Below, piece after piece: positions 56,033 through 64,000 of a stretch of 64,000 bases of DNA (positions are counted from its first letter, which is position 1; each line of letters opens with the position of its first letter). The position numbers were made by a program, and so were the translations under genes. Source of the DNA: Micrococcus terreus (GTDB lineage Bacteria > Actinomycetota > Actinomycetes > Actinomycetales > Micrococcaceae); NCBI RefSeq assembly GCF_900116905.1, contig NZ_FPCG01000002.1, forward strand, positions 310,001-374,000, written 5' to 3'. The notes under the pieces are model-generated. The model made no database searches and was not told the DNA's origin. It saw only the letters and a list, made by a program, of their open reading frames with translations.

Positions 56033-57544
56033 TCAGCTGCGCGGGCGCAGGGTGGGCATGCCGAGCAGGGTCGCTCCGCCCGGGGCGGTGCCAGCAGTGG
56101 GGACACCGCAGGAGTCGGCCTGGGCCCGATCCCAGGCGTCTCCGGCGCGGGAGCGTCGCAGCGTGTACCCGGTGCCGGTGGGGTCCAGCTCCGGGTCGGC
56201 CACCAGATGGTACGGGTGGGCCTCGGTGATGGCCACGGTCACGAAGTCCCCGGGACGGGGCTGCTCTGCGCCGGCGGGCACCGAGAAGTGCACCAGGCGG
56301 TTGTCCGGCGCCCGGCCGGAGAGCCGGCCGGTCTCGGCGCCCTTCGTGCCGGCGTGGGCGGTGACCAGCAGCTCCTGGCAGGTGCCGACCAGCTTCTGGG
56401 TCTCTTCGGCGCTGATCCGGTCCTGCAGGGCGGTCAGACGCTCGAAGCGCTCCTGCACGATCGCCTTGGGCACCTGGTTCTGCATCTCCCCAGCCGGAGT
56501 GCCCGGTCGGATGGAGTACTGGAAGGTGAAGGCTGAGGAGAAGCGCGAGGCCTCCACCACGTCCAGGGTGTCCTGGAAGTCCTCCTCGGTCTCTCCGGGG
56601 AAGCCGACGATGATGTCGGTGGTGATGGCCGCGTGCGGCATCCGCTCACGCACCGAGTCCAGGATGCGCAGGAACTTGGCCGAACGGTAGGAGCGGCGCA
56701 TGTCCTTGAGGATCCGGTCCGATCCGGACTGCAGCGGCATGTGCAGCTGGGGCATCACGTTGGGGGTCTCCGCCATGGCCTCGATGACGTCCTCGGTGAA
56801 GGAGGCCGGGTGCGGACTGGTGAACCGGACGCGCTCCAGCCCCTCGATCTGCCCGCAGGCGCGCAGCAGCTTGGCGAAGGCTCCCCGGTCTCCAAACTCC
56901 ACTCCGTAGGTGTTCACGTTCTGGCCGAGCAGGGTGACCTCCACAGCACCGCCGTCCACCAGGGCCTGGACCTCGGCCAGGATCTCCCCGGGACGACGGT
57001 CCTTCTCCTTGCCGCGCAGGGAGGGGACGATGCAGAACGTACAGGTGTTGTTGCAGCCCACGGAGATGGAGACCCACCCGGAGTAGGTCGAGTCGCGCTT
57101 GGTGGGCAGCGTGGAGGGGAAGACCTCCAGCGCCTCGAGGATCTCCAGCTCGGCCTGCTGGTTGTGGCGGGAGCGTTCCAGCAGAGCCGGCAGGGACCCG
57201 ATGTTGTGGGTGCCGAAGACCACATCCACCCAGGGGGCCTTGGAGATGATCGTCTGCTGGTCCTTCTGAGCCAGGCAGCCGCCCACGGCGATCTGCATGC
57301 CGGGGTGGTTGTCCTTGACCGAACGCAGATTGCCCAGATTGCCGTAGAGACGGTTGTCGGCGTTCTCTCGGACCGCGCAGGTGTTGAACACCACCAGGTC
57401 CGGTTCCACGCCCTCCCCGGCGGGTGCATACCCTGAGGACTCGAGCAGTCCGGAGATGCGTTCGGAGTCATGGACGTTCATCTGGCAGCCGAAGGTGCGC
57501 ACCTGATAGGTGCGTTCGGCACGGGGATCGGCGGTGAGAGTCAC
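56033..57544 (-). CDS. miaB: tRNA-2-methylthio-N6-dimethylallyladenosine synthase MiaB
   Basis: 503 residues. Radical SAM methylthiotransferase with three N-terminal cluster cysteines (C20, C56, C90), the radical SAM triad C164, C168 and C171 ([11 protein letters not shown]), and a C-terminal TRAM domain. It modifies A37 after MiaA acts. Length is at the upper end because of a C-terminal extension of about 50 residues. Confidence 0.96.
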   Translation of the reverse strand: MTLTADPRAERTYQVRTFGCQMNVHDSERISGLLESSGYAPAGEGVEPDLVVFNTCAVRENADNRLYGNLGNLRSVKDNHPGMQIAVGGCLAQKDQQTIISKAPWVDVVFGTHNIGSLPALLERSRHNQQAELEILEALEVFPSTLPTKRDSTYSGWVSISVGCNNTCTFCIVPSLRGKEKDRRPGEILAEVQALVDGGAVEVTLLGQNVNTYGVEFGDRGAFAKLLRACGQIEGLERVRFTSPHPASFTEDVIEAMAETPNVMPQLHMPLQSGSDRILKDMRRSYRSAKFLRILDSVRERMPHAAITTDIIVGFPGETEEDFQDTLDVVEASRFSSAFTFQYSIRPGTPAGEMQNQVPKAIVQERFERLTALQDRISAEETQKLVGTCQELLVTAHAGTKGAETGRLSGRAPDNRLVHFSVPAGAEQPRPGDFVTVAITEAHPYHLVADPELDPTGTGYTLRRSRAGDAWDRAQADSCGVPTAGTAPGGATLLGMPTLRPRS

Positions 57545-57590
57545 CGGACCATTCTAGTGGCCGTGCGCCGGGGCCACCGGGGAGGCGAGA

Positions 57591-58187
57591 TCAAAGATCG
57601 CCCCGGGCCACCAGGTCGGTGTCGTCCTCACCCTGCGCGTCCAGGACCTCGCGCACCAGCCCCAGGGCCATGCCCGGGGCGTATCCCTTGCGGGCCAGCA
57701 TGCCCGCCAGTCGGCGCACCTGCTTGTCCCGGTCAGCGCGGTCCTGAGATGAGGAGCCGGCCGGGACGGTGCGCCCCCGCAGCTTCTTGTGGATCAGCTC
57801 CAGGGCGGCCTGACGCTCCTGGTCCTCGGAGACCTCGTCCAGCGCCTCCTCGGCCTGGTCGCCGGTGATCCCCTTCTGCTGCAGTTCACGGCGCAGGGCG
57901 CCCCGGGCCAGTCCACGACTGCGCTGGCGGGAACGGACCCACATCTGGGCGAAGGCGGCGTCGTCCACCAGCTGGACCTCTTCGAACCGGTCCAGCACGG
58001 AGGCGGCCACCTCGTCCGGGACGTTGCGCGCGGCCAGCTTCTCCTCGAGCTGGCGGCGAGACTTGGGCGAGGCGGTGAGCTGGCGCAGGACGATCGCCCG
58101 CGCCACCTCCTCCGCATCCGGCTCGGGGTCCTCCGCCAGGTGGTCGGGGACCTCGGGATCCGAGGTCCCCCTCCCCCGGGAGCGCAT
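57591..58187 (-). CDS. recX: Regulatory protein RecX
   Basis: 198 residues. Three-helix repeats of the RecX type (AIVLRQLTASPKSRRQLEEK, followed by EVAASVLDRFEEVQLVDDAAFAQ). Modulates RecA filaments. ATG at 58185-58187 overlaps the recA stop (TGATG). Confidence 0.95.
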   Translation of the reverse strand: MRSRGRGTSDPEVPDHLAEDPEPDAEEVARAIVLRQLTASPKSRRQLEEKLAARNVPDEVAASVLDRFEEVQLVDDAAFAQMWVRSRQRSRGLARGALRRELQQKGITGDQAEEALDEVSEDQERQAALELIHKKLRGRTVPAGSSSQDRADRDKQVRRLAGMLARKGYAPGMALGLVREVLDAQGEDDTDLVARGDL

Positions 58188-59245
58188 CAGGCTGTGGCGT
58201 TGCCGGGCACAGCGCGCAGGGTGGGCTCCGCCTCTGCGTCCTCGGCCTTGACGCCGATGCCCAGCTTCTCCAGGATCCGCCGCTCGATCTCGAAGGCCAG
58301 GTCCGGGTTGTCCTTGAGGAATCGCCGGGCGTTCTCCTTGCCCTGCCCCAGCTGATCGCCGTCATAGGTGAACCAGGCACCGGACTTCTTGACGATCCCC
58401 TCTTCCACGCCCATGTCGATCAGGCTGCCCTCACGGGAGATGCCCTCCCCGTAGAGGATGTCGAACTCGGCCTGCTTGAAGGGCGGGGCCATCTTGTTCT
58501 TGACGATCTTGGCGCGGGTGCGGTTGCCGACGGGGTTGCCGGCCTCCTTGAGCGTCTCGATCCGTCGCACGTCCACGCGCACGGAGGCGTAGAACTTCAG
58601 GGCCTTGCCGCCGGTGGTGGTCTCCGGGCTGCCGAAGAACACGCCGATCTTCTCGCGCAGCTGGTTGATGAAGATGGCGGTGGTCTTGGTCTGGGCCAGC
58701 CGACCGGTGACCTTGCGCAGGGCCTGGGACATCAGGCGGGCCTGCAGACCGACGTGGCTGTCACCCATCTCGCCCTCGATCTCCGCACGCGGAACCAGGG
58801 CGGCCACCGAGTCGATCACGATGATGTCCAGCGAGCCCGAGCCCACCAGCATGTCCATGATCTCCAGGGCCTGCTCGCCGGTGTCCGGCTGGGAGACCAG
58901 CAACGCATCGGTGTCCACGCCCAGCTTCTTGGCGTACTCCGGGTCCAGGGCGTGCTCAGCGTCGATGAACGCGGCGATGCCGCCGTTGCGCTGGGCATTG
59001 GCGACCGCATGCAGGGCCACGGTGGTCTTGCCGGAGGACTCCGGACCGTAGATCTCCACGACACGGCCGCGGGGGAATCCGCCGATGCCCAGGGCCACGT
59101 CCAGTCCGACCGAGCCGGAGGAGATGGTCTCGATGGGGGCTCGCGCGTCATCACCCAGACGCATCACCGATCCCTTGCCGTACTGCTTGTCGATCTGGGC
59201 CAGGGCGGCCTCGAGAGCCTTCTCGCGATCAGTGGCTGTCGCCAT
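58187..59245 (-). CDS. recA: Recombinase RecA
   Basis: 352 residues. Walker [13 protein letters not shown], the [15 protein letters not shown] loop, and the full RecA core with a C-terminal acidic tail. Central to recombination and SOS induction. GAGGTGA upstream. An SOS box lies 220 bp ahead of the start. Confidence 0.98.
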   Translation of the reverse strand: MATATDREKALEAALAQIDKQYGKGSVMRLGDDARAPIETISSGSVGLDVALGIGGFPRGRVVEIYGPESSGKTTVALHAVANAQRNGGIAAFIDAEHALDPEYAKKLGVDTDALLVSQPDTGEQALEIMDMLVGSGSLDIIVIDSVAALVPRAEIEGEMGDSHVGLQARLMSQALRKVTGRLAQTKTTAIFINQLREKIGVFFGSPETTTGGKALKFYASVRVDVRRIETLKEAGNPVGNRTRAKIVKNKMAPPFKQAEFDILYGEGISREGSLIDMGVEEGIVKKSGAWFTYDGDQLGQGKENARRFLKDNPDLAFEIERRILEKLGIGVKAEDAEAEPTLRAVPGNATA

Positions 59246-59464
59246 GGTTCACCTCGTGTTGCTCGTATTGCTCGATGGGAAGGACAGTCCGGGAGATGTT
59301 CTCCCGGTGCTGGTGATGAATCTACTGGGGCGCTCGGACACGTTAGCGTCGACCGGCTCTGCGGGCCGCAGCGCTGGGGAGAACCTCGGCGGCACGGACA
59401 CCTGTGCAGGAGCCGACCGGGAGGCTCCGTGGATCGAGGCCATCGCTGAGAACTCTACCGATCT

Positions 59465-59480
59465 TCGAACATGCTTTCGA
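59465..59480 (-). promoter_or_regulatory. SOS box for recA
   Basis: TCGAACATGCTTTCGA differs from the consensus TCGAAC-N4-GTTCGA at one position. 220 bp upstream of recA, 21 bp before the DUF3046 stop. No gene lies in between except this regulatory region (59246-59500). Confidence 0.85.
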
Positions 59481-59500
59481 ACAGGTGCGGAGGCGTGTCG

Positions 59501-59731
59501 TCATTCCACGCCGGTGTCACGCACGGGCCGGTCCACGCCCAGCTGGCGCTCGGGGGGCACCCCCTGCAGGCGGCAGACATCCAGCCACACCTCGCGGGGT
59601 CGTCGTCCTGACGCCAGGGCGGCGTCAGCGGTCTGGTCCAGGGTCGGCAGCACCAGGGTGGAGGCGATCACGGCAGCGTTGGCCGAGCCGAACTCGTCCT
59701 CCATCATGCGTCGGAAGTCACTGTGCTTCAT
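59501..59731 (-). CDS. DUF3046 protein
   Basis: 76 residues starting MKHSDFRRMMEDEFG, the typical DUF3046 start; the longer frame (to 59800) adds non-homologous sequence. The helical core SANAAVIASTLVLPTLDQTAD is conserved in actinobacteria next to recA. Function unknown. Confidence 0.85.
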   Translation of the reverse strand: MKHSDFRRMMEDEFGSANAAVIASTLVLPTLDQTADAALASGRRPREVWLDVCRLQGVPPERQLGVDRPVRDTGVE

Positions 59732-59787
59732 CGGCATCCATCCTCTCATCGGTCCAGGCCACTCGCCGATCTCGGCGGCGAACGACG

Positions 59788-59818
59788 ACGGCCCCCGCAC
59801 CAGGGGTGCGAGGGCCGT
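59788..59818 (-). terminator. Hairpin between clgR and DUF3046
   Basis: Near-perfect stem ACGGCCCCCGCACC (59788-59801) with its complement at 59805-59818, small loop. Thirty bases after the clgR stop; likely terminates clgR transcription. Confidence 0.7.
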
Positions 59819-59848
59819 GGAGTCGGTGGGTCGCGGAGGCGATCCGGG

Positions 59849-60283
59849 TCAGTGGCTGCCGGCCAGCTGATCCATCCCGTCCTGCAGCTCGAAGGAGCCG
59901 TGGCCGAAGGCGTCGGCCATCTCGGCGGGCACGGTGTCCGGGATGTGCACGCCCTCCTGCAGGGCGATGCGGTCCGAGACCTCGCGCAGCATCAGCGACA
60001 GCGGCACGTTCAGCGCCGAGCAGATGGAGGAGAGCAGCTCCGAGGAGGCCTCCTTCTGACCGCGTTCGACCTCGGAGAGGTACCCCAGGGAGACCCGGGC
60101 GTTGTGAGAGACCTCGCGCAGGGTGCGTCCCTGACGCTGGCGCACATCACGCAGCACGTCTCCGATCTCCTGACGAAGGACTGGCATGGCGTGCTCCTTG
60201 GGCTCGGCGGGGGCGGTCGGTTCTGTGTGACCGGCGTCCGTCCAGCGGGTGATGCCGTTGACGGTGACCGGTTGCCTCATCAT
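59849..60283 (-). CDS. clgR: XRE-family regulator ClgR
   Basis: 144 residues from [18 protein letters not shown]. Helix-turn-helix with [20 protein letters not shown] and [20 protein letters not shown], the ClgR hallmark. In actinobacteria ClgR activates clp protease genes and some repair genes. A longer frame to 60409 lacks support. Confidence 0.9.
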   Translation of the reverse strand: MMRQPVTVNGITRWTDAGHTEPTAPAEPKEHAMPVLRQEIGDVLRDVRQRQGRTLREVSHNARVSLGYLSEVERGQKEASSELLSSICSALNVPLSLMLREVSDRIALQEGVHIPDTVPAEMADAFGHGSFELQDGMDQLAGSH

Positions 60284-60459
60284 GTCTACTACGCACTCCT
60301 GTATGGATCCTGGGGGCGGCGGGACCGGTGTGTCCGATCCGCCGGGTCCGGGCTGAGGTGGGACAGGTTCCTGTGCCACTGTTCCGTACAACCCGCCTCC
60401 TACCTCCATTGTTCCCGCAGCCAGGGGGTCCGCACCAGTCTCTCAGCGGATTCCCAGGC

Positions 60460-61761
60460 TCAGGACCGTCCCTCGGAGGTCTGGGAGGTCCCCGGCGCGG
60501 TCAGATGTCCGGCGTTCTCACCGTCGGCCGTTCCGGCCGTCCCCAGGCGCCGACCATGCCGGTCGACCTCGTCCACGGGAGGCGGCTCATTGCCCTGCTC
60601 ATCGGCTTCCTTCTGCTCCTGCTTGAACTGGGATCGCCGTTCGGACTCGCGCAGGGAGTAGGTCGCGTCCCGAATGGCGTCGTCGTCGTCGAAGCTGGAG
60701 CCCACCGCACCGGCCATGATCCCCATGCTGGTGGCCAGCCAGGTCAGGTCCAGGTAGTCCACCCAGCTGACCTCGTGTTCCAGTTCGCCGGCCAGATAGT
60801 GCTCCGGGATCAGGATCAGGGCTGCCACGAAGAGCATCAGGAACAGGGTGGCGTACATCATCACGGCCGCCGTCACCACGGTGACCACGGTGGCGGTGTT
60901 GTCCATGGCGGCCCACCGCCGCCCGCCCTCACGCTTCTTGGCCCGGGTCCAGAGGCCGTTGGTGGCGATCAGCCAGGCGGTCATCAGGGCGATGGCCAGC
61001 ACGGTCACGAAGATCTGCCGCGGCAGCACGATCACGTCCGAGAGCACCCAGATGGACCCGTAGAAGACACCGTAGGCACCTGCGGCAGCCGCTGCCGCAC
61101 CGGACTTGGTCATGGCCAGCGGGAGCCGTCCCGGTCGGTTGGACAGCACCATGCCGGTCAGCAGCCGCAGCTTGTTCAGCGCGGTGGGCGAGTAGATCTG
61201 CTCGACCTCGGCGTGGGTGTCGCCGGCCTGCGGCTCGGCCAGCTCCTCCCGGATGGTTCCGGAGGTGGTGCCCTCCAGCGGGGTCAGCTCCTTGAGCGCA
61301 TCCGGGTCATCACGATCCGAGGTGACGGTGGGGATGGCGCCGGTGGTGGCGATCTGTCCGGCGTGCAGATGTCCGACCATCCGCGCCAGGGTCTCGGTGA
61401 CCCGCTTCTTCAGGTTCAGCACGCCCAGGGTGGGCAGGGAGAGCGCAGCCGCACGCTGGGCGGGGGCCACCTCGGCCACCACGGGGACGTTGTCCTCGAA
61501 GCGGGGCAGGTCGGTGATGTACAGGACCATGTCCCAGCCGTGGGAGCGCAGCAGATCCGGGGCCCGGTTGGGCAGGTCCACGTCCCCGTCCTCGTTCAGG
61601 GACAGCGCCTCGTCCACCACGTCCACCACCCAGTCGACTTCGCTGTCCACGCGTTGGGGCAGCAGATCGGGCAGGGACCGGTTGACCTTCCGCGCCATCT
61701 CGGCGGGCAGTCCGGGATCGGCCATCAGCCCGACGGTGATGGTTTGACGTTCCCCGCTCAT
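60460..61761 (-). CDS. Conserved multi-pass membrane protein
   Basis: 433 residues. A cytoplasmic N-terminal domain (about 1-190: TVGLMADPGLPAEMARKVNR, WDMVLYITDLPRFEDNVPVV) is followed by about five hydrophobic segments (about 215-365) and a charged tail. No known family is recognised. The stop of cinA lies four bases from its start (61758-61761 overlap). Confidence 0.75.
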   Translation of the reverse strand: MSGERQTITVGLMADPGLPAEMARKVNRSLPDLLPQRVDSEVDWVVDVVDEALSLNEDGDVDLPNRAPDLLRSHGWDMVLYITDLPRFEDNVPVVAEVAPAQRAAALSLPTLGVLNLKKRVTETLARMVGHLHAGQIATTGAIPTVTSDRDDPDALKELTPLEGTTSGTIREELAEPQAGDTHAEVEQIYSPTALNKLRLLTGMVLSNRPGRLPLAMTKSGAAAAAAGAYGVFYGSIWVLSDVIVLPRQIFVTVLAIALMTAWLIATNGLWTRAKKREGGRRWAAMDNTATVVTVVTAAVMMYATLFLMLFVAALILIPEHYLAGELEHEVSWVDYLDLTWLATSMGIMAGAVGSSFDDDDAIRDATYSLRESERRSQFKQEQKEADEQGNEPPPVDEVDRHGRRLGTAGTADGENAGHLTAPGTSQTSEGRS

Positions 61762-62300
61762 CGGTGCTCACCTTCGGCGAGGTGATCGCCGGACAGGTCG
61801 AGGCCACGGGAGTCGGCAGGGGGGATGTGCCTGCTGAGCAGGTCCTGCAGGTGTTCGAGCATGAGCTTCACCGTAGCCCTCCGGATGGTGGGCCTGTCAC
61901 CTTCCAGCCGCAGCAGCAGGGACCGGTCCTCCCCCAGCCCGCTGATCCCCAGGTGCACGGTGCCCACAGGCTTCCCCTGGTGCGGCTCCGGTCCGGCCAC
62001 CCCGGTGGTGGCCAATCCCACATCGGCACCGAGCACTCTGCGGGCGCCCTGGGCCATCTGCACCGCGACGTCCCCGTCCACCGCCCCACGGCGGGCCAAG
62101 AGGTCGCCGTCCACGCCGAGCACCTGCTCCTTGACGTGGTTCTGGTATGCGACCACGCCGCCCTGCAGGGTCCCGGAGGCTCCCGGGACATCGGCCAGCG
62201 TGGCGGCCAGCAGCCCGGCGGTCAGGGATTCAGCGGTCGCCACGGTCAGTCCCCGCTCCAGCAGGGCCTGCACGACGACGGCCGGCAGCTCAGCGGGCAC
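61758..62300 (-). CDS. CinA C-terminal domain protein (nicotinamide-nucleotide amidohydrolase PncC-like)
   Basis: 180 residues. Full CinA C-terminal domain: ATAESLTAGLLAATLADVPG, VVAYQNHVKEQVLGV and GLATTGVAGPEPHQGKPVGT. Hydrolyses NMN in salvage. Overlaps pgsA by 11 bp. Confidence 0.93.
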   Translation of the reverse strand: MPAELPAVVVQALLERGLTVATAESLTAGLLAATLADVPGASGTLQGGVVAYQNHVKEQVLGVDGDLLARRGAVDGDVAVQMAQGARRVLGADVGLATTGVAGPEPHQGKPVGTVHLGISGLGEDRSLLLRLEGDRPTIRRATVKLMLEHLQDLLSRHIPPADSRGLDLSGDHLAEGEHR

Positions 62301-62907
62301 GATCGGCCATCGCGGTGGCTCGCAGGGCGATGGCCTGGCGGACGTAGTCCAGTCCGGTCACCACAGTGACCACCAGGGCCGCACCCATGGCGATCCAGCC
62401 GGCCCAGGGCCACCAGTCCCCCACCACGGACCCCAGCGGCATCAGCAGCAGGCCCAGGGCCAGGGTCTGCAGCACGGTCTTGAGCTTGCCGCCACGTGAG
62501 GCCGGCATGACGCCGTAGCGCAGGACCACGAACCGCATCAGGGTGATGCCCCACTCGCGGACCAGGATGACGATGGTCACCCACCACCACAGCTCGTTCA
62601 GCAGGGAGAGCACCACCAGCGCGGAGCCGGTGAGCAGCTTGTCCGCAATGGGGTCGGCGATCTTGCCGAAGTCGGTGATCAGGCCGCGGGCCCGGGCGAT
62701 GTCCCCGTCCAGCTTGTCCGTGTACATGGCCACGGCGAACACGGCGAAGGCCGCCCACCGCATGGCCAGGGAGTCCTGCCCGAAGCTCCCGCCGGCCCAG
62801 AGGAACCAGACGAAGAGCGGGACCAGCAGGATCCGCACCGAGGTGAGGATGTTGGGCAGGTTCCAGTTGGAGACCCGCTCGGGACTCACCGGCCGGTCAG
62901 CTGCCAC
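62290..62907 (-). CDS. pgsA: CDP-diacylglycerol-glycerol-3-phosphate 3-phosphatidyltransferase
   Basis: 205 residues. CDP-alcohol phosphotransferase motif in [27 protein letters not shown], with both active Asp pairs, and about six membrane segments. Makes phosphatidylglycerophosphate. Overlaps the ftsK stop by 22 bp. Confidence 0.95.
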   Translation of the reverse strand: MAADRPVSPERVSNWNLPNILTSVRILLVPLFVWFLWAGGSFGQDSLAMRWAAFAVFAVAMYTDKLDGDIARARGLITDFGKIADPIADKLLTGSALVVLSLLNELWWWVTIVILVREWGITLMRFVVLRYGVMPASRGGKLKTVLQTLALGLLLMPLGSVVGDWWPWAGWIAMGAALVVTVVTGLDYVRQAIALRATAMADRAR

Positions 62908-64000
62908 GCGTCCTCACCGTCTTCCTCATCGCCGTAGCCGTCGTCGTACCAGTCCTGGGCCGGTCCGGCCGCCGCGGCGCGGCGGTCCAGGTCCTCGGCC
63001 ACCAGGTCCCGGGGCAGGGACTGGGCCACCAGCTCCTGGTCGGTGGGCCGATGCCCACCGGCGCTGACCGGCCGAGGCGGCCGGCCGTCGTCGTGCTGGG
63101 CCTGTCCGGTGTGCCCTGCAGGGTCCGGCGTGTCCGCATCGCGGTGGACCACATCCTCCTCGTACGCCTCCGGGGCGGCCTCACTGGGCGCGGCGGCCGG
63201 CGGGGTCTCTCCCTTGATGGTGGCGAGCACTCCGGCCAGGTCGTCCGGCTTGACCAGGACGTCGCGGGCCTTGGAGCCCTCCGAGGGGCCCACCACGCCG
63301 CGGGACTCCATCAGGTCCATCAGGCGCCCGGCCTTGGCGAAGCCGACCCGCAGCTTGCGCTGGAGCATGGAGGTGGAGCCGAACTGGGTGGTGACCACCA
63401 GCTCGGTGGCCTGCAGCAGCAGGTCCAGATCGTCCCCGATGTCCTCGTCGATGACCTTCTCGGTCTTCTCCGGGACCACGTCCTGGCGGTACTGCGCGGT
63501 CATCTGGGACTTCACATGCTCCACCACGGCGTGGATCTCGGACTCGTTGACCCAGGCGCCCTGGACGCGCATCGGCTTGGACTTGCCCATGGGCAGGAAC
63601 AGGGCGTCACCCTGACCCAGCAGCTTCTCCGCGCCGGGCTGGTCCAGCACCACGCGGGAGTCGGTGACCGAGGAGGTGGCGAAGGCCATGCGCGAGGGCA
63701 CGTTGGCCTTGATCAGACCGGTCACCACGTCCACCGAGGGACGCTGGGTGGCCAGCACCAGGTGGATGCCGGCGGCACGGGCCAGCTGGGTGATGCGCAC
63801 GATCGCATCCTCCACGTCCCGCGGGGCCACCATCATCAGGTCGGCCAGCTCGTCCACGATCACCAGCAGGTACGGGTAGGGCTTGAGCACGCGCTTGGAG
63901 TCCGGCGGCAGGGTGACCTTGCCGGCCCGGACGGCCTTGTTGAAGTCGTCCACATGCTTGTACCCGAACGCGGCGAGATCGTCATACCGGGTGTCCATCT
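62886..64000 (-). CDS. ftsK: DNA translocase FtsK, C-terminal part (cut by window edge)
   Basis: About 370 residues to the stop; the N-terminal portion lies beyond the window. The motor domain includes [13 protein letters not shown] (Walker B), [20 protein letters not shown] and [18 protein letters not shown], followed by the gamma winged-helix domain ([20 protein letters not shown]) that reads KOPS sites. A disordered tail of about 100 residues ends the protein. Confidence 0.95.
   Translation of the reverse strand, partial: MDTRYDDLAAFGYKHVDDFNKAVRAGKVTLPPDSKRVLKPYPYLLVIVDELADLMMVAPRDVEDAIVRITQLARAAGIHLVLATQRPSVDVVTGLIKANVPSRMAFATSSVTDSRVVLDQPGAEKLLGQGDALFLPMGKSKPMRVQGAWVNESEIHAVVEHVKSQMTAQYRQDVVPEKTEKVIDEDIGDDLDLLLQATELVVTTQFGSTSMLQRKLRVGFAKAGRLMDLMESRGVVGPSEGSKARDVLVKPDDLAGVLATIKGETPPAAAPSEAAPEAYEEDVVHRDADTPDPAGHTGQAQHDDGRPPRPVSAGGHRPTDQELVAQSLPRDLVAEDLDRRAAAAGPAQDWYDDGYGDEEDGEDAWQLTGR

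Noticed and set aside
60328-61785. 485-codon plus-strand frame over the membrane protein gene
   Set aside because: Antisense shadow, His/Gly/Gln-rich, with no recognisable domain.
1-64000. CRISPR arrays and tRNA or rRNA genes
   Set aside because: No regularly spaced short direct repeats and no T-arm/acceptor pattern other than the tmRNA were seen when reading both strands.

Overview
The window is a high-GC actinobacterial chromosome segment. The backbone order ftsK-pgsA-cinA-clgR-DUF3046-recA-recX-miaB-miaA-dapF-hflX-(dinG-like)-lexA, together with hisC-hisB-hisH-priA-sseB and ftsE-ftsX-smpB-ssrA, fits the family Micrococcaceae (Micrococcus, Kocuria, Citricoccus or Nesterenkonia-like). The genus cannot be fixed from sequence alone. 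The tmRNA encodes the tag AESKRTDFALAA.

Layout. 1-3735: the end of a mobile element integrated at the 3' end of the tmRNA gene. It holds a leftward chain of overlapping genes: tyrosine integrase, small unknowns, an excisionase-like HTH protein, and a RecA-like/AAA ATPase cut by the window edge. 3736-8110: ssrA, smpB, a secreted coiled-coil M23 peptidase, ftsX and ftsE (trans-translation and divisome). 8295-14830: a ketone-body (3-hydroxybutyrate/acetoacetate) catabolic operon (CoA-transferase A/B, 3-hydroxybutyrate dehydrogenase, thiolase, GntP-type permease) with a PucR-type regulator. 14836-17400: a recombination scar with a truncated and frameshifted hydrolase, an AT-richer patch with one small membrane gene, an intact IS110-family element with a structured non-coding end, and an IS3 orfA remnant. 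17538-19564: SRPBCC protein, prfB, small membrane protein. 19685-23246: a persulfide/sulfide detoxification operon (persulfide dioxygenase-rhodanese fusion, membrane rhodanese, TauE exporter, CstR-like repressor, tiny Cys-rich protein) preceded by two tandem CsoR/CstR-type palindromes. 23272-27946: a Tad/Flp pilus cluster. 28164-31304: an orphan EssC-like FHA/FtsK ATPase. 31301-36714: MFS transporter, an unknown protein, a LURP-one-like protein and an LLM flavin oxidoreductase/FMN reductase/MarR cluster. 36772-41225: sseB, priA, hisH, hisB, hisC. 41311-47469: a ~2050-residue membrane-anchored Ig/cadherin-like plus FN3 protein next to hisC. 47581-52694: a YneA/ChiZ-like LysM protein divergent from lexA across SOS boxes, a DinG-like helicase and hflX. 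52691-64000: GNAT, methyltransferase, dapF, miaA, miaB, recX, recA (with an SOS box), DUF3046, clgR, a membrane protein, cinA, pgsA and the C-terminal part of ftsK.

Most backbone genes overlap by ATGA/GTGA/TGATG junctions, so transcription is largely polycistronic. Starts were moved inward from the longest reading frame where a Shine-Dalgarno sequence, an overlap or family alignment supported it. No tRNA, rRNA or CRISPR array was seen.
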